From the NCBI GenBank assembly GCA_023374025.1, contig SIJG01000015.1:1654697-1718696 (forward strand): a stretch of 64,000 nt of DNA, written 5' to 3'. Position numbers and translations under genes: made by a program. How positions within the stretch are numbered: the stretch's first letter is position 1; each line of letters begins with the position of its first letter. Under the pieces are notes generated by a model, which saw only the letters and a list, made by a program, of their open reading frames with translations, was not told where the DNA came from and ran no database searches. The stretch is from Heterodera schachtii. Its lineage: Eukaryota; Nematoda; Chromadorea; Rhabditida; Heteroderidae. Shown here in pieces: positions 12,642-23,716 of the stretch.

Positions 12642-14183
12642 CTTACTTTAATAGCATTAAGTCGTTTTTTATCATTAAGAAGAATTTGGGTATTTACAAA
12701 AGTTTAGTCTGCTAAATTGGCATGTTTGATCGGCACGGCTCGGCATGTCTGCTGGAGTCCATTTTGAGTTTGAGTGATTGAGTGTGCCGTGCCGTAAGTG
12801 AGCAAATAAACCATAATTTGCATATCTTTCCCATTTTGCATAAAGGAATATTTTATATTAAAAAAATAAATTAGGTACAATTATATTAATCTTCTGAGTA
12901 TTATAAATGGAATTGTTAGCATACATTTTAAACATTTTAAATTAAAACAGACAAATTCATGATTTTTATCATTCTTAGCATTTTATAGGTTCTGAGTGCA
13001 TTGATCAAGTTTTAATCTGCGACAGCGACCAGAAAAAATTATTAATGGAATTTGTTTGTTTTTTTTGACTTTGCCAAGGACCCCAAAACGTGAAAAAAAA
13101 ATGAAAAATAAGTTGAGAGTTGTCCTAAGTTTTGTCAAAAACCTATTTTATAATCATTTTTTTTTCATCAAAAAGAGTAAAAATTCACAATCTTTATTTA
13201 AAAATGTCTCAAGTTGAAGTCGCAACCCATAAATTAGTTTATTTTTTCTTTTTTTTTATTGTTCTTCTTAAAGACTCCAAGAATTTTTATGTTTAATTCA
13301 ATTTTCTAATAGATTTAAAAATGGCCAAATATGAATCCAAAGATTCCGATTTATTTGTTTAAATTGGTACAAACTCGTATTTTGATATGATTTAAAAAAT
13401 TTCCATTTTTAAAATTGGATCACATAGGAAAAAGATTACACTGCATGTCCTCTGATCATTACCACCCAAAGATTTCTGATCATCCGCTCATCACTGATCA
13501 CTGATCGCCTTCTTCGCAATAATTCATGAATGAGTGAGTAATCATGCTTCCCGATCACTTTGGTGCTGACGAGTGGTCAATCAATCGCATTTTGTGCATC
13601 CGCTTTTTCTCTCCCTCCACTCCCTAAATTAATTTTCGGCACTTTTGGTTGATGCTAATTAATTAATTGGCGAATAATGCGTTGGTCAGCTGTTTCTGAT
13701 TTTCGCGGATCACCGAAGATGGACGAGCAGCGGAGAAGAATGGAAATGCTTTAGCAATATCATTTGTTAGCGTTTGCATCATAATAAATAATTGCGCTTC
13801 TGCAAGCGATCCGCGAGAGGAATCAGCGGGAAAAGCGAAGAAAACAAAAACTCGTCTCATCGGACGAACATTGGACAGTGATTATAAAAGTAATTGAGCA
13901 TAATCAGTGGCACAACTTTATTATGAGCAATAATAATTAAGAAGATGAGTCTAATTCCGATTCCAATTGAAAGCGCACATTTTAATTTGATAATTTAATT
14001 TATCATTAAAAATTCATTCTATTTATGTTTATCACCCTTTAAATACAACAATTATTTATTATTTCCAATTTTTCTTTAATTTTTACAAATCCTTGGTCCA
14101 TTTTTTGGAATTTTATCGGTCATATTTTCCTTCTTCGGCATCTGTTCTCCTTAACTTATCGCTGTTTTAGCTTCTCCAATTCA
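12264..14183. other. Mostly non-coding stretch upstream of the collagen gene
   Basis: Apart from the candidate Cys-rich exon at its start, I see no supported gene. A 65-codon minus-strand frame at 13860-13663 begins with ATG and a hydrophobic stretch, but it has no splice or family support. A poly-C tract lies at 12316. The collagen promoter probably lies at the right end. Confidence 0.4.
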
Positions 14184-16675
14184 ATGTCATTCGACACGGA
14201 CCAAAAATTGCCGGTTCAATCGCCGGCCGACCAGCGCCGCGAGGCAAATGCCATTCGCACATTGGCATTCGTCGGCGTTTGTCTGTCCACCGTGTCCACA
14301 ATGATTTGTGTGGTGTCCGTTCCGTTGGCTTACCAGCATTTCCAGCAGATGGGCACCAACATGTTGAGCGAAATTGACTTCTGCAAGTCACGCTCGGGCA
14401 ACATTTGGAACGAGGCAATTAAAAGCGAAAATTAAATGGAGGAGAAAAATACGCTAAAATTAAATATTTGTTTATAATAATTAAAGAAAATTTTCAAAAA
14501 TTGCTTTTATTGGCTTAGGTTACTCGTACCCAAGTTCTGTCGCAAGTGTACGGCAAAGGCGGCGCTTTTCGCGCAGTTCGCCAAGCCGATGGTTACGGTG
14601 GCGGAGGAGGAGGTGCCAGCGGCGGAGGAGCTGCCTCGTCACATGCTCCTGCAGCTGGGGGTTACGGCCCGGGAGGAGGAGCTGCAGGAGGTACTGCGCC
14701 TCAGGGAGGAGCTGCAAGAGGTACTGCGCCTCAGGGAGGAGCTGCAGGAGGTACTGCGCCTCAGGAAGGAGCTGCAAGAAGCGCTGCACCCCAGGGAGGA
14801 GCTGCAGGAGGTGCTGCATCACAGGGAGGAGCTGCAGGAGGTGCTGCACCACAGGGAGGAGCTGGAGGAGGCGCTGCGCCTCAGGGTGGAGCTGCTGGAG
14901 GTGGAGGTGCTGCACCACAGGGAGGAGCTGCGGGACGAGCTAGGCCTCAGGGAGGGGCTGCAGGAGGTGCTGCAGCACAGGGAGGAGTTGTAGGAGGCGC
15001 TGCGCCTCAGGGAGGAGCTGCAGGGGGTGCTGCAGGAGGATCTGCTGGAAGTTACGGTGCTTCTGCTCCCGTTAGCTCTTCAATTTCGGGAGGTGCAGGT
15101 GAGCCCATCGAGAACAAGCTGTGTTCACTTGCATTCGGATTGCATCTTCAGGCGGTGCTTGCTGCGGCTGTGGCGTGTCTGCGCCCGGTCCTCCCGGCCC
15201 CCCTGGGCCGCCCGGACTCGAAGGCCACCCCGGACTGCCAGGGAACCCTGGGGACCGGGGTCAAGACGGTAAGGCAGTCACAAAATTAATTAAATAGTGC
15301 CGAATTCGTTGCTTCTTTTAGCTATATCGCCACCACCGCAGGCACAACAACAAGAGGCGTGCCAAGAGTGTGAACAGCCGCAGGTGGGACAGTGTTAATT
15401 ACTCTAATGGCTTTTTAATTGCCAGAATGGTCTTCCCGGCCCCCCTGGTCTGCCTGGTCCCCCCGGAAATGCCGGTGGACCCGGGCAGCCAGCGCAAGGG
15501 GGCGGCGCCGGCGTACCGGGACCGATCGGGCCGCCAGGGCCCGAAGGTCAGCCCGGAGCACCCGGAAACCCGGGAGAGCAAGGGCAGCCTGGCAAGCTCG
15601 AAGAATCGGGTGGGTTTTTCGAGCCAATTAATGCGATTTGTTTTTCTATTTAAGGTCAAACGCAGGGTCCGCCGGTCAGTTTTCAGGGCATATTGTTAAT
15701 CTGTGGGTATTTTGGTCATTCATTCCCGTGCTGGGCCGTTTCCTAAAAATCGCAAAGAAGTGGGAAAACAAAAATGTATAACATATAAATTCATAACTTG
15801 GTTTAATTTCAACACAAATTAATAATATTTCATCGTATCATTCAATAGCTCAAGGTGTTCTCTACAAGAATATAAATTTAGAATTTTTTTTACAAAATTG
15901 TAAAAATGTTATGGTCATAAATTTTCAATAAGTTTTGAGTCAAAATTATTTTACCAGAACTTTTTTAAAACTCGATGAAATTTTTTGAAATTTTAAACAT
16001 AAATAGAGAATTCTTAGAATTATCGAAATATGAATTCATTTTGACTTAATTTTTAATGACTTGAAATTTTAAATGTTTATAATTATATTTGCATAACCAT
16101 GACAAAAAACATAGCCTGTTCAATGCTATATAACTTTTTTTCAAAAGCAATTAGATTAAATTTTATCTTTAAAATTTCAAAAAATTTCATTGAGTTTTAA
16201 AAAAGTTCTGGACAAAAATTTCCGACTTAAGATTTTATGGAATTTAATAACTATAACTTTTTTACTATTTTAAAAAATTTTGAAAATTAATATTCTCATA
16301 GAAAACACATAGAGCTATTGAAAGATACGATGAAATATTAATTTTGTTGAAATTAAACCAAAATGAATTTATATGTTATATATTTTTTGTTTTTCTACCC
16401 TTTGTCGGTTTTTAGGAAACGACCTAGCAACATTCATTCCCATTTTAATTGCTTAGGGTCCGTCCGGCCCTCCTGGCCAACCCGGCGGCAATGGCAATCC
16501 CGGCCCACCCGGCCCCAACGGCGAGCCCGGGCCCCAAGGCCCCCCGGGCGACGAAGGACCCGCGGGAACGCCGGGACAGCCCGGAAACGCGGGAGAGCAA
16601 GGAAAATTGGGCGAGGGAGGAAAGTCGGGGGTGTGCGATCACTGCTCAACGCCGAGGACGGCGCCGGGCTATTAG
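14184..16675 (+). CDS. Cuticle collagen with an Ala/Gly-rich insertion
   Basis: Seven exons: 14184-14414, 14519-15098, 15152-15268, 15322-15383, 15426-15609, 15655-15674 and 16457-16675, giving 470 aa. The N-terminus has the single hydrophobic segment of nematode cuticle collagens followed by [11 protein letters not shown] and [11 protein letters not shown]. Exon 2 then carries about eleven copies of a ten-residue [14 protein letters not shown] unit before the triple helix. Gly-X-Y blocks follow, interrupted by short Cys motifs ([17 protein letters not shown]). The C-terminus [13 protein letters not shown] is the classic collagen tail. Cysteine pairs flank the helices as expected for cross-linked trimers secreted into the cuticle. 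Intron 1 (14415-14518) has a GC donor (GAG|GCAATT). Exon 6 is only 20 nt. The last intron (782 nt) contains a complete hairpin transposon. Confidence 0.93.
14680..15060 (+). repeat. Coding minisatellite in collagen exon 2
   Basis: About eleven imperfect 30-36 bp units of the form GGAGGAGCTGCAGGAGGTGC repeat in phase with the reading frame. Each encodes roughly ten residues, Gly/Ala-rich and ending Pro-Gln. Because the unit length is a multiple of three and lacks stops, all three forward frames and one reverse frame stay open across it. Confidence 0.85.
15717..16441. mobile_element. Hairpin MITE with long terminal inverted repeats, inside a collagen intron
   Basis: An element of about 703 bp (15728-16430) is flanked by an exact 11-bp direct repeat, CATTCATTCCC, at 15717-15727 and 16431-16441. 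Its two arms are imperfect inverted copies for about 270 bp each, beginning GTGCTGGGCCGTTTCC on the left and ending GGAAACGACCTAGCAA on the right. Only about 150 bp in the middle is unpaired. It has no coding capacity. Long inverted repeats and a 9-11 bp target duplication are typical of Mutator-like non-autonomous elements, which is inference. Confidence 0.85.
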
Positions 16676-17510
16676 CGAGAGGAGGAAAAGGAAAAGGCGA
16701 AGGAAATGCCAAAAAATGCAAATTGTATTTTTAAGATTATTTGAAGAATTTATTATTTATAAATTTCTATTGAATATGCACAAATGCTGAATATCTCTGC
16801 AAATAATACCTCTGATTAATGTTTTGCTTAAACTAAAATAGTTTGTGTATGTTTTCTTCATGCCTAAAATAAACATTTAATAACCTATTAAGATACATTT
16901 TTGTTTTTACAATTAAAATATACATTTAAAGGCATATTATAACATAAAATAGGCAGAATCTCGTCAAAAAAATAAATCGGTGCAATTTGAAAAAGGCGTA
17001 ATACAATCAGCTGCAAAAGTATAGACTCAACTGCTGGGACCGAATGAATGAAATGTTAATTTTCTTTTTGTTAACAATGTGTTTATTTTTTTGACATAAA
17101 AAGCGGTATCAATTAGTTAAAGAAACAGAAAAGTTTATTTAAGCGTCATGCAGTAATGATCTGCTGGGCCCGGTCAGAAAGTGCATAAAATTCTCTGCCG
17201 AATGCTTAAACGACCGTTTCTTTAGCTAATAGAATAGCCGCTTTTAATGTCAAAATGATAAATCCGGTGTTAAAAAGAAAAATAACACACAATCCCAATC
17301 AAATATCAGTTGCCCCCCCCCCATAATTCGCATTCACAACAAATTGACAAATGGAGTCTTTAAAACAATCAAAATTGCGTTTTATTGATTTGTACGCATT
17401 CATTATTTTGGCTGATTTTCTCACTTAGGTCAATTAGTGTCTGTTTTGTGGGCAGTCAAACCAATTAGCAAAATTATTTTTCCCATTATTATTTTCTTCT
17501 CAAATTCGCG

Positions 17511-17829
17511 ATGCACAACCGTCAAATTGTGTTATTTGTGCTTTTTTGTCTGATCATTCAATTGGAATTTCTATCAACAAATGGCCAACCGATTACAAAA
17601 AGGTCTTTGTCTTTTTTTAATTAAATGCAAAAATATCAAAGGAAAAAAAATTTTCATTTATTTTCGAAAAAAATTTTCAGCGATGAGAATTTTAAATAAA
17701 AATTTGTCCAGCAGTGTTCGTGCAAAGCGAGGCGTCGGTGAATTTGCACGGGTCGCTGCTTCCGGCGCAGTCAGTGCGGTGGCATGGCACGCCACCAACA
17801 AAGCAATCAACAAAATTGTGGGCGGATAA
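17511..17829 (+). CDS. Small secreted peptide precursor with a basic cleavage site
   Basis: Exon 1 (17511-17602) starts MHNRQIVLFVLFCLIIQLEF, a clear signal peptide. Exon 2, best joined from 17688 to a TAA at 17827-17829, gives a precursor of about 77 aa. It contains RAKR, a proprotein-convertase-type site. Behind it lies a 32-residue C-terminal segment rich in Gly, Ala and Val, ending NKAINKIVGG and predicted to be amphipathic. The donor is AG|GTCTTTG and the acceptor either 17680 (TTTTCAG) or 17687; only the latter keeps the frame. No cysteines are present. A secreted neuropeptide-like, antimicrobial-like or effector peptide all fit. I do not recognise a family. Confidence 0.6.
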
Positions 17830-17914
17830 GGGCAACACAAAAGGGAAAAATAATGGAGACAAATCGAATTTGAAATAATGATAATTTGATAATTAATCAG
17901 TGTAAAGTAGAGCT

Positions 17915-18606
17915 GTGATTTATGCTTATTTTGGCATGATGTGCTTATTTTGTGCTTATTCTTTGATTTTGGTATAAAAATATTTAAAATGTCCGGTTCT
18001 TAGATGGCGTCGATTTGACTTTATTCTTGGGTTATGAACGTAACTCATCAAGAGCTTTCGAATTATACCAAATTTGTCCGGGATCGACCGTTTTAAAATG
18101 TTAGGAGTGTCATTTTTCCCAATTTGAACCGATTCAAAACCCATTTTTTGTCATTTCCGCACCTCAGGTGTATTTTTTCTGAGCATTACAGGCCACGAGA
18201 GAATATGAATGGTATCAATTTTATTCAATTTTTTTTTTTGAGTACAATAATAATTTGTTTTAAATATTATATTTTTTGATCACTAACGCCTCACAAAACG
18301 AGAATTTTCTTGGACAAAAAAGGTTAATAAATTTATTACAAAAAGCGTACAAAAAAGAATTGGTAATTTTACGAGCGAAATTTTTTTGGTCGTGACAATT
18401 AGACTATAGTACAGCCGCAAAATCTGTTAATAAACTGGAGGCCATATTCCTAGATTCTTCCCCGACAATGCTTTTCGGTACAGTCGGCACAAATCGCTAA
18501 TTTTTAGGCTTTATAATCGTGTTTTAAAATGTGCTTTTTTGACCCCAAATCTTATTTTTCACTAGCAATTTGCTTATTTTGGAAAGTTTTCGATCACAGC
18601 TCAGCT
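17915..18606. repeat. Dispersed repeat, possibly a degenerate transposon
   Basis: The stretch begins near GAGCTGTGAT and ends near ATCACAGCTC, a 10-bp inverted pair, with GCTTATTTTGG-type motifs near both ends. Its part at about 17985-18165 is an inverted, diverged copy of the inner sequence of the hairpin element at 51.8-52.6 kb. The shared landmarks include CGAAAGCTCTTGA and GCGCCATCT-like words. No coding frame is supported. The end points are uncertain. Confidence 0.5.
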
Positions 18607-18983
18607 CAGCTATGATTTATTTGGGTAATTTTTGTATTGTTTTGTGTTTTGGTCTAAAATTCTTTTGTCCTCTCTTAATCGAAGCTTTTTATTAACGTCA
18701 ATTTTATTTCTTTTTAGCATTGATCTTTTTGGTTTAAAAAATCCTTTCGAAATTTTAATTGTTTACTCACCATTATTAACATTAATTATGCGACATTCTC
18801 AAACTACGGTGAATATTAAACAGAGTTTCAGATTAAGCGCAAGATTTGTTTGAACAGTTTTTAAAAGTTGGGAAATTTTTGATAGAATATCTTTCGTCAG
18901 CAAAGAAAGATTTCCTATTTAAGACAATGGTCAATTAGGCTAATTATTCATTTAAAATTCAACAATTGTCCCAACTATTGAAA

Positions 18984-21951
18984 ATGGATTTCAATTTTTG
19001 TTTTCAATTATTTCTGCTCCTGGCAATTTTCACTGTGACGAAACAAAAGCATTCACCGAATCGGATCGAAAGGATTGCTAAAGCACTGAATGGTGTAAAA
19101 GTTGAAATTTCCTTTGACGCAACAATTAATTTTGGCCAAAATGGGCCATCAAATTCTGAGGATTCGTCTGAGTCAAACAAGGCAAATGAAAACCAAGCAG
19201 CAGCAGCGACGACGACGGGATGTTCATTGAATGGGGTGGACCTTCAGGCGGACGGATTCCAAAGGATGTGTGCCGATTGGCCCGACTTGGCCCCCATTTA
19301 TTGCTACGGCAAAATCATTGAGGTGCCGGGCAATTAGTGCCAATTAATGATAATACAGTAACAATGAATTAATTAACTACGAGGTTGAGAGTGAATTATT
19401 GAATGACTTTTGCTTAAGGCCGTCAACTTTTGGGGCGCCCGAATGCTTTTCCAGAACGACTCCAAACATTTTGTTGACAGACCACTGAAAAAAGAAGCCA
19501 AGAAAATTGTGGAAGAGTTCACATCGACCTTTGGTGGCAACGAATTGGACGTGAGCAAAATGAACGAACAAAAAGTGGACCAATTGGCCAAATTCGTCCG
19601 TGAAAACTTCGGCAGAGCCGACGGAGTGCTAATAGCGTAAAAACTGATGGAAAATGGCAATTCATTTAAAAACCTTTTTAAGTTATACGCCCGAAGATTG
19701 GGTGGAAAACCCACCGAAACTTGAACGGATAAAAGACGCGGAGTTCAAAAAATGGGCAAAGCAATTGAACGAACTGTGGAAGGAGCTGAGTCGGAAAATG
19801 CCCGATGTAAGAGGGAAAAAGCCTTGCAATTAGTCACTAATTAAGAACTAATTAGTATTGTGAAAATATTATATGTCAATTGGGGATAATTAATGGCAAT
19901 TTAATCACTAAATGATTACCCCCCCTCTGTTACTCTGTTCAGTTAAACTGCAACCCTGGTCAGCAAAACCACTCACTAATCTGCGTGCCACAACCTTTCG
20001 TGGTGCCGGGCGGCCGTTTCCGCGAGTTTTACTATTGGGACGCCTATTGGATAGTGAAGGGACTGATCGCCTCAGGCAAAGCCAAAGACCAAAGATCGGC
20101 CAAAATGATTCTGATCAGTTTAAGGCATGACCACAATGGTGAAGAACATGTGCATGAATTTTGCGGAGATGGTCAACCGTTTCGGTTTTGTGCCCAACGG
20201 CGGACGCATTTATTACGACAAACGCTCACAGCCGTCCTTCTTCACATTGTCTGACCAAACAAACCCTTGCTAATTGCATTTCCTAATTATTACTTCCCCG
20301 CTTTAGCATGGTCTACGATTATTTCTTGGCCACAAATGACACCAAATTTCTCCAGGAAGTGTTGCCAGTGCTTGAAAAGGTCAGTGCCATAACTAATCAG
20401 TGCCATAATTATGTGCTAATAAGCCAATTCCGAATTTTCCTTAAGGAACTTGGCCATTGGAGCAAAAATCGGTCGGTTGAAGTCGAAGTTGGCGGAAAGC
20501 AGCGGACATTTTACCAATACAGAGCGGACAGCAATGTTTGAACAGAAAGAAACTAGTCAAACTGAAGCCCATCTTCAGATTCCTCGTCCCGAGTCATTTT
20601 GTCAAGACGTTCAACTCGTCACGAACATTTCGAACACACAAAGAAAAGCCGACATTTGGAAAAACGTGGCATCGACGGCCGAGTCGGGCTGGGACTTTAG
20701 CTGTGGGCTTTAATTGCAATTTGGCCAATTAATAAATTAAAGCACATAATTTTCTTTTAGCACGATTTATGAAAAAAGACAACAGCAACAAAGCCAACCC
20801 GTGGAATTTGGTCAATTTGCAAACCACGGACTTATTGCCGGTGGATTTGAACGCGTTAATTTGTGGCAATCTCAGAATGTTGGGGGAACTCTTTTCAAAA
20901 ATAGGCGAGTTCACCACATTTTAATTGGCATTTGGCTTGGCTAATTTATCTTCTAAAATTTTAGGCGATAAAGAAAAGTCGGCCGTTTATAAGGAAAAAT
21001 ACGAAAAGTTTCGGCGCGCTTTTCAGCGATTGTTTTACAAAAAGAAGCACGGCGTATGGTACGACTTCAACATTAAAAGTGGAAAGCTGCACGAGGAGTA
21101 CTACGGTAGTGTGACGGTGCCGTTGTTCACACGGTGTTACGACACCGACGATGTTGGCACGGCGGAACGGATGTACAACCGACTGGAGAAAGTCGGCGTA
21201 CTAAAGCACAAGTTCGGCGTGCCGACCAGGTGCCCAATTTACATCACAGATGGAATGCCATAAACACATTTTATTTTCAGCAACATTAACTCCACACAAC
21301 AGTGGGACTTCCCAAACATTTGGCCGGTAATTTAAGCATAAATAAACATAAATAATTATGAAAATGGAATTAATTTCAGTCTTTGGCCCATATGCTCATC
21401 GAAAGTTTGAGGCGATCGGGAAACAAAAAGTGAAGCGGAATTTCCATAACATTTGCCTAATTTGTTTTAATGCCTTTTAAGAATGGAGGAAAAGGCCAAG
21501 GAATTGGCACGGCAATGGCTGTCGGCCAACCACCAAATGTATCAGAACTGTGGGCAGCACATGTGGGAGAAAATGGCGGCGGACACGGGCGTGCCGGGCG
21601 GAGGAGGCGAATACGTGCCGCAAGTGAGTGCCAATGGGAGCAACTCTAAAGGCCATGGCATTCCCTCCCAAATGCTCACAGATTGGCTTCGGGTGGACAA
21701 ACGGTGGCGTTTTGGATTTGCTGGTCACTTACGGAGACGAAATGACACTGCAGCAAATGCCAAACGTGGAATGCAAGCAGAACGCGGTGGTTGAAGAGCC
21801 GGCCGGAGTTCCCATCCGCTTAAGACGAAAGAAGCGGACAATGGCACGGATTTTAATGGGAAAACAAAACGAAAAGCCAGGCAAAGAATGTTGGGGCAAT
21901 CAATTTGAAGACATTTATCAAATCATTATTATCATTTGGTGTATAAAATGA
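18984..21951 (+). CDS. Trehalase (glycoside hydrolase family 37), secreted or membrane-anchored
   Basis: Fourteen exons splice in phase: 18984-19322, 19419-19636, 19683-19806, 19943-20075, 20125-20248, 20307-20379, 20446-20535, 20579-20702, 20761-20904, 20965-21229, 21281-21326, 21380-21429, 21482-21623 and 21682-21951, giving 713 aa. It hydrolyses trehalose to two glucose. A signal peptide ([18 protein letters not shown]) leads. Family landmarks in order are [11 protein letters not shown], signature 1 [39 protein letters not shown] with the catalytic Asp, PVDLNALI, signature 2 [10 protein letters not shown], and [17 protein letters not shown] with the catalytic Glu. The C-terminus is hydrophobic ([11 protein letters not shown]) and could be an anchor. 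Introns 4 (20076-20124) and 9 (20905-20964) need GC donors. Without the first, the frame would appear broken. Confidence 0.95.
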
Positions 21952-23716
21952 GTTGTGGACATTCCACGCGTTTAAGAACCCATTAAGCAGTCACATTTGA
22001 ATAATTTGTGAACCTAAGCTTAATTAAGTGAGAGATTGGCTTAAAATGTTAGCCCCTTTCTGTGTGTATTTCGTATCATTTAACCCTTCCCCAGCAGGGC
22101 ATTTAAGTAGGGTTGGCATTTTAGGACCTAAACTGCTAAAATAGGATAGGAATAGAACCTAAAAATGAAAAAAAAACTATTGGAACTAAGATTAATGATA
22201 AAAAAAAGACGCGATCAAAAATTTAAATAAAAATCATCGCCAAAAAGCAAAGATAAACATTTGATCAAAAGAGTCTCACTTCAAACTCATACAGCATTGG
22301 CTCTGTCACCAATTCGGTTTGGATGAGAAAAGTTGAGATCAAAATAGCAAAAAGTAAAAAAAAATGAAACAACCCAAATAGAAGAATAATAAGGAAATAA
22401 GAGTAAAGTGATCACCACTGATCAATCTTCAATTTTCCCATCACAGGCTTTCGATTTCGGTTACGGTAACTGTTAACCATGAAATACCAAATCGTTTTCG
22501 CCCAATTCATTTTGCATTTATAACAAGAAATTCGTAGGAGGGTTCCCGCGCGGGATTTTGCTGAGTCCAAATTCTAATTAATCATTTAATATTAAATTAA
22601 ATTTGATGAGATGCTTAAAATGCCAAAAGTCTCATAAAAGACACAAAAAATAAATAAAAATCTATTCTTGTCCGGATTTTTTTTTAATTTCGTTTTTTAA
22701 GTTTATTGGTTTATTCAAAAGAATGTTTTCCGAAAAAAAATTTTCATTAAACGCAAGTGTAAGAATCTCACTTCAAATTGAGTAATTTAATTAATTATCA
22801 CTTGCATTTCTACAGTTTGCGTAATGCGTCATAACAATTATTAATTGTTGTTCATTCGGTCGCCATTTCGTTTTTTCCATCACTTTAAAACACGTCGAGT
22901 GCGAACAGCAACGGGATAACAAATAAGTGGCTTCTATTTGCGTTTCAAATATGTCAAAGACCGGCAGAGCAAAGCTGGCAAAAGTGACAAAACGGGCAAA
23001 AGAAGAAGAAAAAGAAGAAAGGGGACATTTCGGCAATTTGGGAAGGGAGTACTTAATTAATTATATAATTAATTAATTATTATGTTTTTTGCTTCATCAT
23101 TTCTTTGGTGCCGCTTTTGTATTGGTTTTTTTAAACGTGTAAATAATGTTTTTTTTTAGTCTGAGTTTTAAATGAAGCAACAAAAGGTTGGTTTTTTGTC
23201 CTGTTCTGTCATGTCCCCTTCACATTCGTATTGAATGGGTGCAATTTCAGTTCGCTTTGAACTAAAACAAATAAATCGTTGAAAAAAGAGAAAATTCGAA
23301 AAATTAATTATAATGGGGATAAAAACAATAAAATGAAATCATCATCATAATAATCAGAGTGACTTCTTCTAAGTTGATTGAGTTTGGTGATGTGATCATC
23401 AGTCATCAGTCACTCTTTGGCGTTGATAACCTCCGCCGATTGGGGTTAGGTTTTGTCGGGGGGGGGGGGGGGGGACTGATCGATCGACAAAAAGATTTCC
23501 ACCATTGAAATGTTTTCCCGTCAGATAATTGTCATTATGTATTATTATTATCCCTTCCCCTACTAACACAATGATAATCATCGCATTAACTAAAACCAAC
23601 CCAAATTCGCCCGAAGAAATAATGACGAAACAAAACAAAATAAACAAATTTACTAATAATTGTGGGCTAATAAAAGTGTTGAAAATATTCTGTTTTTTGA
23701 GATTCTCAGCTTTTTG
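21952..23716. other. Intergenic region between trehalase and Nek kinase genes
   Basis: I find no supported gene. A short + frame at about 22951-23076 (MSKTGRAKLAKVTKRAKEEE) is highly charged and has no other support. A 14-base G tract occurs at about 23460-23474. Confidence 0.45.

Noticed and set aside
13663..13860. 65-codon minus-strand frame starting MRRVFVFFAF
   Set aside because: No stop-to-stop conservation clue, no splice partners and no recognisable motif. Kept only as a note.
14520..14993. Long leucine/glutamate-rich frames in the other forward frame and on the reverse strand (coiled-coil or LQLLP-like repeats)
   Set aside because: They are shadows of the 30-bp coding repeat of the collagen gene. 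The collagen frame has the splice sites and family motifs.
20076..20140. Apparent frameshift in trehalase after [15 protein letters not shown], suggesting a pseudogene
   Set aside because: A 49-nt GC-AG intron (20076-20124) restores [18 protein letters not shown] in frame, matching the family.
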